Below are positions 6,124-11,314 of a DNA stretch of 11,314 nucleotides, piece after piece; position 1 is the first letter of the stretch, and every line of letters starts with the position of its first letter. The stretch covers positions 1 to 11,314 of the forward strand of contig JALTID010000094.1 in NCBI GenBank assembly GCA_027004335.1, given 5' to 3'. This DNA is from a bacterium (GTDB lineage Bacteria > JALSQH01). The notes beneath the pieces are model-generated. The model was not told where the DNA came from, made no database searches, and saw only the letters and a program-made list of their open reading frames with translations. The translations under genes and the position numbers were made by a program.

Positions 6124-7535
6124 TGGGCGTAAGAATAGCAATTAGAACTCCTGAGAATAAGGTCCTAAAATTTTATGTTGATGAAGGTCAAGTTGAGAAA
6201 ATTGATATAGGAAAAAAAGGAAAGGATCTTATCCTACCTGTTGGTCCTGATCACTTCCCTTTGGTTATGTTCCATGAAGGAAAGTATTATTTTGCACTAC
6301 CTCCTGATTTGTTTAAAGGTAAAATTAAAAAAGTGAATGATGAATATTCTCCTGGAGAGCTTGTGAAAAAAAAGGTTGGAAAGGAATCACAGGGTCTTAT
6401 TTGGGGAATTATTGATGATAAAACCTTTCTGGAACTTTCAGTGGCTGGATATCTTATAAAGGTAAGTATGGGAGAAATTGATTTTGAGGAGGAAAGAAAA
6501 GAAGAGTCTGTAAAAATTCAACAAAGGGTGGAGGAAAAGGAAAAAGAAAAAAGAGAGGTAGCCCCTTCTGGAAGTATGGCTCTCGCAGGTGGTGATTCTT
6601 TTGTTTTTTTTGATTTCTATTCAATGAAGCAAAGAAGTGCCAGTTTTTATTTTGTGGCTCTCTCAATAAGTGTGGTTATTGCTATTGCTATAATGATTTA
6701 TATAGGGACTATGAAGCTCCCACCAATGAGAAACGATATTGCTGCCATTCCCACTAGATTTGCCAAATTAATTGTTCAGAATATTCCTCAACCTGAGGAA
6801 AAGAAAGTTGAAGAAAAAGGGGAAGGAGGAAAGAGGAAAAAAGAAGTTAAGCAGAAAATGGAAGAGACCACTAAAAAAGGAAAAGCTGCTACTGGTAATG
6901 TTAATCCCCGTGCTAGAAAGGCGGCTATGTTGAAAAAAGTGAGGCATACTGGAATATTAGTTATTTTAACTTCAAAGGGAGGGCAAGGACTTGTGAAAGA
7001 TGTTGTCAACACAGCGAATTCTGTAGGTGATCTTGATAAAGTGCTCTCCCAAATGGGTGGAGTGGAAACTGCTAAAGCAGGTATGGATATTGCTGCTGTA
7101 AAGAAGACTAGAATTGGTGGTGCAGTGGCTGCTGCAGATATAGGGAGTCTTGGAGTTGGCCCGGGGCAGCAGGTTTCTCTTGGAACAAAGAAAGTGAAGA
7201 GAATTAGAGCATCTATAAATCTTGGCGGAGGAAGGATAAGTGGTGCAATGGGTGGAGAGGTAATCAGGAGAGTTGTGAAGATGAACATTCGGGGGGTTAA
7301 GTATTGTTATGAAAAAGAGTTGAAGAGGAATCCCAAACTTCAAGGTAAGATTGTGGTACTGTTTACGATTGGAATGAATGGATTTGTAAAAAAAGCCAAA
7401 ATACAGGCAACTACTATGCATAACTATAATGTAGAATCCTGTATTGTGAGAATGGTTTTAAGATGGAGATTTCCTAGACCAGAGAAGGGCAGTGTTACTG
7501 TTAGTTATCCTTTTATTTTTACTCCAGGATCATAA
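6123..7535 (+). CDS. TonB-like envelope protein with AgmX/PglI C-terminal domain
   Basis: A 470-residue protein with four parts. Residues 1-120 form a beta-rich cytoplasmic domain (IDIGKKGKDLILP, HFPLVMFHEGKYYF) that resembles a degenerate FHA domain; this is tentative. Residues 125-147 are a charged Lys/Glu helix. One TM helix spans about 175-197, followed by IPTRFAKLIVQ and a Lys/Glu-rich periplasmic linker (222-255), as in TonB. A Gly-rich segment (310-375) leads to the C-terminal domain (about 378-467), which matches the AgmX/PglI family: YCYEKEL with C395, NPKLQGKIVV, F-T-I-G-x-N-G, ESCIVRMVLRWRFPRP with C440, and YPFIF. The two cysteines are family-conserved and could pair. In Myxococcus, proteins of this class work with AglRQS in gliding. 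Following a TolQ-TolR-TolR set, it is the likely transmitter of force to the outer envelope. Its 3' end overlaps the next gene by 44 nt. Confidence 0.88.
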   Translation: MGVRIAIRTPENKVLKFYVDEGQVEKIDIGKKGKDLILPVGPDHFPLVMFHEGKYYFALPPDLFKGKIKKVNDEYSPGELVKKKVGKESQGLIWGIIDDKTFLELSVAGYLIKVSMGEIDFEEERKEESVKIQQRVEEKEKEKREVAPSGSMALAGGDSFVFFDFYSMKQRSASFYFVALSISVVIAIAIMIYIGTMKLPPMRNDIAAIPTRFAKLIVQNIPQPEEKKVEEKGEGGKRKKEVKQKMEETTKKGKAATGNVNPRARKAAMLKKVRHTGILVILTSKGGQGLVKDVVNTANSVGDLDKVLSQMGGVETAKAGMDIAAVKKTRIGGAVAAADIGSLGVGPGQQVSLGTKKVKRIRASINLGGGRISGAMGGEVIRRVVKMNIRGVKYCYEKELKRNPKLQGKIVVLFTIGMNGFVKKAKIQATTMHNYNVESCIVRMVLRWRFPRPEKGSVTVSYPFIFTPGS

Positions 7536-8019
7536 TAATTTGCATGCTGCAGAAACACCTGTTATCTCTGTAACTGCAGCGGCTTTTCCTCTAGAAGAGA
7601 AAAGTATTTCTCCATTGACCTACTATTCATATGGGATTTCTATTACTCCTGAAACCTTAACGGGCATGCCTCTTACTTTTGACAGGAAGAAAACTATTTT
7701 TGAGGAGGTGGAAGAATATTACCGTGCTGCAACTATTAACATAGAGGATCTTAAGAAATTGAAAGAAGGAGCACAAAAAGGTAATTTTGTAGTTCCCTTA
7801 AGATTTATCTCTAATAATCTCTCTGCAGCTCTTAATCTTATTACTTTGATGAGGAAATTGAAAGTCCAACTTGGAGAATCTCTGAGAAAAAGGATGAAAA
7901 TTGGTAATGGCGGAATAGAAAAACTGAGGATAATAAAACTCCTTTCCGAAAGGATCAATTTGTTATGGTTGAAATTCCATGAAATTCAACAGGAAGACTA
8001 CACAATTTATTCCTTTTGA
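7492..8019 (+). CDS. Small secreted protein of unknown function, overlapping the AgmX-type gene
   Basis: I do not recognise the family. The frame has a stop just upstream (7459-7461) and the only plausible start is GTG at 7492, so the gene overlaps the preceding one by 44 nt in another frame. GAAGGG (7484-7489) lies very close to this start. The product is 175 residues. It begins with a strongly hydrophobic stretch (2-11), then QDHNNLHAA-ET, consistent with signal-peptide cleavage after residue 20, although no basic residue precedes the core. The mature part has a beta/loop N-terminal half and a helical C-terminal half (about 85-165) rich in Leu, Lys and Glu. It could be a periplasmic partner of the upstream motor complex. 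The overlap implies translational coupling with the AgmX-type protein. Confidence 0.65.
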   Translation: MLLLVILLFLLQDHNNLHAAETPVISVTAAAFPLEEKSISPLTYYSYGISITPETLTGMPLTFDRKKTIFEEVEEYYRAATINIEDLKKLKEGAQKGNFVVPLRFISNNLSAALNLITLMRKLKVQLGESLRKRMKIGNGGIEKLRIIKLLSERINLLWLKFHEIQQEDYTIYSF

Positions 8020-8043
8020 AGATAGGGTGATAAAGAAGTAAAT

Positions 8044-9075
8044 ATGAAGAAGCTATTTGTTAGAGATCTTGAAAGTGGCAAGCGAATTAGAGGAACATTC
8101 TTTGTAAAAAATAAGACCGTAGCAATTGACAAACAGGGTAAACCATATTTGATTGTTCTCCTATCAGATAAAACTGGTGATGTTGAAGCAAGATTATGGG
8201 AGAATGTGGAGCATTTTTCAAGGAAGTTTGATCTACATGATATTGTGGTTGTTGATGGATGGACCCAGCTTTATCAGGGAAAGCTTCAGATTAAGTTAGT
8301 AAAAATATATAAGAATGAGGAAGAAGAAGAAAATATTGAGGATTATTTCCCTGCTGGTAAAAAGGATAAAGAAGATGTCAGGAGGGAAATTGTAAATATT
8401 TTGAAAGCTCATATTAAAGATAAGTTCCTGTGGCAGCTGATAAGGAGTTTTATTGAGGATGCTTCTTTTATGGAAAAGTTCCTCTCTATGCCTGCAGCCA
8501 AAAGTCTGCACCATGCATATTTAGGTGGGCTTGCAGAGCATACTCTTTCGGTAATGAAAGTCGTGGTAAAATTATCAGAACATTATAGAGGGATATATGG
8601 CTCCAGATTTAATCCTGAAGTTGCAATAGCTGGAGCATTCTTACATGATGTTGGGAAAGTTGCAGAGCTTTCCAGTGAAAAAAATTTCTCATATACGGAT
8701 GAGGGGAGGTTGATCGGACATATAGTTCTGGGAATGGGAATTGTTGATGAGAAGATCAAGAGAATAGATAGCTTCCCTGTACTACTCAGGTTGCATCTTC
8801 TTCATATAATTGTCAGTCATCATGGTAGCTTTGAATTTGGTTCTCCCAAAAGGCCCAAGACTCTTGAAGCTCTCCTTGTTCATTTTGCAGATAATCTTGA
8901 TTCAAAAATGGAGAGTTTTTTTACCAGTATGGATGGGGAAAAAAGTACCGATGGCTGGACTCAGTATATTCGACAGCATGACAGATATCTTTTTACAGAG
9001 ACCTATTCTTCAGAAATTCCTGATGACGACGAGGAGAGGTTCCAGTTAAATATCTTTCCCCGTCTTGATGAGTAA
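8044..9075 (+). CDS. YhaM-like OB-fold/HD-domain nuclease (3'-5' exoribonuclease family)
   Basis: A 343-residue cytoplasmic protein with the two-domain plan of YhaM/CBF1: an N-terminal OB-fold nucleic-acid-binding domain (about 13-90, with LIVLLSDKTGDVEARLW and VVVDGWTQLYQGKLQI) and a C-terminal HD hydrolase domain (about 155-320). The metal-site residues of the HD superfamily are visible: H166 in LAEHTLSV, H201-D202 in AFLHDVGKV, H226 in IGHIVLGM, H259-H260 in VSHHG, and D283 in HFADNLDSK. B. subtilis YhaM trims RNA 3' ends with a metal cofactor and is slightly shorter (about 314 residues); the extra length here is an acidic linker (91-101) and tail. It starts 24 nt after the small secreted protein gene with only a weak AAGAAG ribosome site, so it is probably the last gene of the motor operon although unrelated in function. 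It ends one base from the convergent esterase stop. Confidence 0.88.
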   Translation: MKKLFVRDLESGKRIRGTFFVKNKTVAIDKQGKPYLIVLLSDKTGDVEARLWENVEHFSRKFDLHDIVVVDGWTQLYQGKLQIKLVKIYKNEEEEENIEDYFPAGKKDKEDVRREIVNILKAHIKDKFLWQLIRSFIEDASFMEKFLSMPAAKSLHHAYLGGLAEHTLSVMKVVVKLSEHYRGIYGSRFNPEVAIAGAFLHDVGKVAELSSEKNFSYTDEGRLIGHIVLGMGIVDEKIKRIDSFPVLLRLHLLHIIVSHHGSFEFGSPKRPKTLEALLVHFADNLDSKMESFFTSMDGEKSTDGWTQYIRQHDRYLFTETYSSEIPDDDEERFQLNIFPRLDE

Positions 9076-9076
9076 C

Positions 9077-10933
9077 TTACTTTTTCTTTTCCTTCATCAA
9101 TAATGCTGGTATAGTTCTGTAATGCTTATCTATATACGGGATCAATTCCTTGATTATATAGTCTTCATACTTGTAAGGATCCTGGCCGGAATTATCAGCA
9201 TGGTTGATAAAAAAACTCCCCTGCACCTTGTTTATACTCCTTCCGTCAGGAAAAACGATGATCATATGTTTGAGTTTGCCCATTGACATTAGATAATTAA
9301 TGATTAGCCCTGCTTGCCACATATCTTTAGCTTTCATACCATATCCATGAAGGAAGTAGACCACAGGATAGTATCTATCTGGAAAGTCATCATATCCAGG
9401 TGGCAATGCTATTGAGTATTCTCTATAACAGTGGAGGATCTTACTATCAAAACCTTCTACATAGGCTTTGCCCACAGAGGCAAAAGTAACCTTATAGGAA
9501 TATTCTTCCGGGATGTGATGAGATATGTATTCAAAAATTGTGAGCACTCTCATAACTACCTGAGAAAAGTCACCTACATGGCCACCATCTCCTCCCCGTG
9601 CCATTGCTTCTTCATTGGTTAGATCTTTATGCCCATAAACAATTAAAAAGTTATCGGGTAATTTCTTCCAGTCATAGCGGAAAATTATATTTTCATCCCC
9701 GGGGATGGTGGGAATAGAGTCAAATCCATAGTAAATAGCTGCATCTCCACCTGTCAGGTGGTTTATTTTGCCCATCATCCTCTTTTCCCCTTCCTGAAAA
9801 TAGAAGGTGTCTCTCGTTCCTGCGTCCATGTAAAATTTTGTATGCTTAAAATCAACTTTATCAAGTAAGAGATATGGATCGTTTTTCCAGATGTTGTAAA
9901 GGTTAGGGTTATAATCAAATTTGCCATTTCCCTCACCATAATCATATATAGAGTCTTTTGTCCCATATACCCCATCAATTCCAGTGTCTTCAAATGGCTC
10001 CCCCGGACCGGTCTGAGGATCCGCGTAGCTTATTGGTCCAGGTCCATCGTACCTGTGATTACCTTCCGTGCCTGTGGGATTTGTCCAGAAATTATAATCG
10101 TCATGATCAGGGTCAGGATTGGTTATGGGATCATACCCTAGTTCTTTCTCATCAGGGATCCCATCCCTCCCATAATCTTTAAAAGGTTCCCACATCTGCC
10201 TTATAACCGGTTCTCCTCTGTCTCTTTTCCTATTACCATTGCAATCTACTGCTAATCCTATTTCCACAGGAACATCAGGATCAGGGTCATCAAAAATGCC
10301 GTTTCTATTGGTGTCGCCGCCGTCACAAAAAGTAATTACGGGCCACAGTCCAAGTGTGTTTGGTGTTATGTGGCCGGGATAGGATGAGCAGAATGGATCC
10401 TGAGGATTATTGTATTCACCATCATAGAAGTCATTCAAAACAAGAGGATTTGGACATCCTTTCTCTGTAATTCTATTTATTAATTCAGTATCCCCATTGG
10501 TAACTGCACCTGGCCAGTATGTGGAATAGGGATTGTAGTTAGAAAAATTACCAAATGCAAGAGTTAGATCTTTCATAAGCTCTAAGTGAGAATCCCTGTC
10601 AAAAATATCGTCAATACCCGTGAACCATCTTTCAAAAGTGTATTTATTATTCTTTTCGGAAGGAAGAAATCCTCCCAGAAGGGTGTTTCTAATGTACCAT
10701 AGAAGGTATCCCCAATCTGTGGGGCCACCCATTATTGCAACGATATCAAATAACTGATGGTATTTTGTCCCAAGGAGAGCTGCTCCATATCCTCCCATTG
10801 AAACACCAGCCATGATTCTGCCAGTGAATTCGGTAGGCTGCTTTGCTGCCATGGTTGAGGTGTTTTTCTTCTGGCAGCTACTTAATATCAATGCGATAGT
10901 CATAAAAACAAGTACAACTTTCCTCATTTTCAT
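9077..10933 (-). CDS. Lipoprotein esterase (esterase D/feruloyl-esterase type alpha/beta hydrolase), apparently circularly permuted
   Basis: A 618-residue exported protein. The N-terminus is a lipoprotein signal: MKMRK, hydrophobic core, lipobox L-S-S-C with C20 as lipidation site. The nucleophile elbow GVSMGGYGA follows almost at once (S45), then a long insert (about 200-345) with several acidic Asp/Asn/Gly loops such as DTNRNGIFDD (207-216) and DYGRDGIPDEKE (253-264), which resemble calcium-binding thrombospondin-3 or EF-hand loops. Next come YMDAGTRD (368-375; D370 or D375 a candidate acid) and GGHVGDFS (450-457; H452 the candidate base). Residues 480-607 hold what is normally the domain's first half: YSIALPPGYD, YPVVYFLHGYG (oxyanion-hole region, 529-532), FPDGR and GSFFINHAD, ending IDKHYRTI. 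In the family this end leads straight into the GxSxGG elbow. ATG 10933 has GGAGGT 6 nt upstream. The gene is convergent with, and one base from, the YhaM-like gene. Substrate unknown. Confidence 0.83.
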   Translation of the reverse strand: MKMRKVVLVFMTIALILSSCQKKNTSTMAAKQPTEFTGRIMAGVSMGGYGAALLGTKYHQLFDIVAIMGGPTDWGYLLWYIRNTLLGGFLPSEKNNKYTFERWFTGIDDIFDRDSHLELMKDLTLAFGNFSNYNPYSTYWPGAVTNGDTELINRITEKGCPNPLVLNDFYDGEYNNPQDPFCSSYPGHITPNTLGLWPVITFCDGGDTNRNGIFDDPDPDVPVEIGLAVDCNGNRKRDRGEPVIRQMWEPFKDYGRDGIPDEKELGYDPITNPDPDHDDYNFWTNPTGTEGNHRYDGPGPISYADPQTGPGEPFEDTGIDGVYGTKDSIYDYGEGNGKFDYNPNLYNIWKNDPYLLLDKVDFKHTKFYMDAGTRDTFYFQEGEKRMMGKINHLTGGDAAIYYGFDSIPTIPGDENIIFRYDWKKLPDNFLIVYGHKDLTNEEAMARGGDGGHVGDFSQVVMRVLTIFEYISHHIPEEYSYKVTFASVGKAYVEGFDSKILHCYREYSIALPPGYDDFPDRYYPVVYFLHGYGMKAKDMWQAGLIINYLMSMGKLKHMIIVFPDGRSINKVQGSFFINHADNSGQDPYKYEDYIIKELIPYIDKHYRTIPALLMKEKKK

Positions 10934-10939
10934 CCAAAC

Positions 10940-10945
10940 ACCTCC
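10940..10945 (-). promoter_or_regulatory. Strong ribosome binding site of the esterase gene
   Basis: GGAGGT on the - strand, six bases before ATG 10933. It settles the start and shows that the lipoprotein signal peptide directly preceding the nucleophile elbow is the genuine N-terminus, not an artefact of a mid-gene Met. Confidence 0.75.
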
Positions 10946-10961
10946 ACAGGAATTGAGAATA

Positions 10962-10990
10962 ATATTAAATTGAAAAGGGAGTTATGTCAA
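10962..10990 (-). promoter_or_regulatory. Probable promoter of the esterase gene
   Basis: On the - strand, TTGACA (10990-10985), a 17-nt spacer and TAATAT (10967-10962, 4 of 6 matches) lie about 30 nt upstream of the esterase ATG. The -35 continues as TTGACATAACTCC, differing at one base from the matching stretch upstream of the - strand membrane protein. It lies outside any coding region, which supports an independent start for the esterase. Confidence 0.5.
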
Positions 10991-11034
10991 GTTGCGCACT
11001 TCCTGACCTTCAATATTCTGGCCAGAGGGCTATA

Positions 11035-11313
11035 TCAATTACTGGATAATAACCATAATGGTTCCACTCTCCACATCTTAAATGTGTAGGGGAATTCCCT
11101 GTTTAATCCAAGTTGGCCATAGTTGTTACTTCCCCAGCAGTAGAGAGGACCATCCACTTTAAGCGCACAAGAATAGAAGTCCCCTGTTTGAATTGCTACC
11201 CAGTCATGGTCATTTCCCACCTGGATAGGGGAGTCTGCCTCTATGACATCGGTTACACCAACTTCCCCTTTGCTATTGTCTCCCCAGCACCATAAAGACC
11301 CATCCATTTTTAA
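11035..11313 (-). CDS. RCC1-repeat protein, 3' end (5' partial, possibly frameshifted at the end)
   Basis: The frame is open to the right window edge and reads L-K before MDGSLWCWGDN, the usual A-L-K-x-D-G-S-L-W-C-W-G-D-N core of bacterial RCC1/ATS1 repeats. The Met at 11307 is therefore internal and the gene starts beyond the window. About one and three-quarter repeats are visible: CWGDNSKGEVGV, then DSPIQVGNDHDWVAIQTG, then CALKVDGPLYCWGSNNYGQLGL. Such proteins are beta-propellers, in bacteria usually secreted or surface-located, and serve as binding scaffolds. In the annotated frame it ends FPYTFKMWRVEPLWLLSSN, which does not continue the repeat. A one-base shift near 11098-11103 would give a tail starting GNSPTHL and ending at 11010. 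It lies upstream of the esterase in the same direction, but the esterase appears to have its own promoter. Confidence 0.8.
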   Translation of the reverse strand, partial: LKMDGSLWCWGDNSKGEVGVTDVIEADSPIQVGNDHDWVAIQTGDFYSCALKVDGPLYCWGSNNYGQLGLNREFPYTFKMWRVEPLWLLSSN

Positions 11314-11314
11314 T

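Noticed and set aside
6788-7421. Two long - strand frames opposite the AgmX-type gene
   Set aside because: They mirror the Lys/Glu/Gly-rich codons of the coding strand, giving Phe/Ser/Pro-rich products, and the + strand protein has a recognised C-terminal domain.
7679-7684. TTGACA hexamer inside the second small secreted protein gene
   Set aside because: No -10-like hexamer lies at a 16-18 nt spacing; it falls within coding sequence.
7702-7709. Internal GAGGAGGTG resembling a ribosome site
   Set aside because: It encodes Glu-Glu-Val in frame within the secreted-protein gene, and no plausible new start with an open frame follows.
8126-8131. TTGACA hexamer inside the YhaM-like gene
   Set aside because: There is no suitable -10 element downstream and no gene start nearby.
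9060-9110. Terminator between the convergent YhaM-like and esterase genes
   Set aside because: The stops are one base apart and I see no stable inverted repeat followed by a T-run in either direction.
9958-10182. 74-codon + strand frame inside the esterase gene
   Set aside because: It is antisense to the Asp/Gly-rich calcium-loop region, whose biased composition keeps the opposite frames open by chance.

Overview
The window is a stretch of ordinary-looking, gene-dense bacterial chromosome with moderately low G+C. A one-TolQ/two-TolR/AgmX-PglI operon, RCC1-repeat secreted proteins and a large calcium-loop-rich secreted esterase together suggest an uncultured Myxococcota or 'Deltaproteobacteria'-like Gram-negative. 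This taxonomic guess rests on gene families only. I see no RNA genes, CRISPR arrays, insertion sequences, integrases or gaps over 300 bases.

Region 1 (about 3-3482, + strand) is a tightly packed metabolic cassette. It holds the 3' part of a thiamine-diphosphate enzyme of the acetolactate-synthase superfamily (cut by the left edge), a BASS-type sodium/organic-acid symporter starting 4 nt after it, and an NAD-dependent epimerase/dehydratase whose start overlaps the symporter stop by one base. The packing suggests co-translation and perhaps one pathway, but the substrate cannot be read from the sequence. A small four-helix membrane protein runs towards this cassette on the - strand and overlaps the epimerase end by 7 nt.

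Region 2 (about 4043-9075, + strand) starts at a divergent promoter region. It is an envelope energy-transducing operon: a short secreted protein, a TolQ/ExbB/MotA-type channel, two TolR/ExbD/MotB-type subunits, a TonB-like one-TM protein with an AgmX/PglI C-terminal domain, a second small secreted protein, then an OB-fold/HD-domain YhaM-like nuclease. One channel with two TolR paralogues resembles the layout of the AglRQS gliding/sporulation motor of Myxococcus. The first TolR-like protein has Asn where the proton-carrying Asp is expected, and carries a perfect dockerin-type calcium loop near its C-terminus. The second keeps the Asp. The two may therefore have split roles.

Region 3 (9077-11314, - strand) holds secreted or surface proteins: the 3' end of an RCC1-repeat protein, possibly frameshifted near its end, and a 618-residue lipoprotein esterase. 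The esterase is the most surprising gene here. Its alpha/beta-hydrolase domain appears circularly permuted: the nucleophile elbow, Asp and His come first, and the strands with the oxyanion-hole HGYG motif come last, ending where the nucleophile part would normally begin. A block of calcium-loop-like repeats sits inside it. Its own promoter shares an extended -35 sequence with the promoter of the - strand membrane protein.
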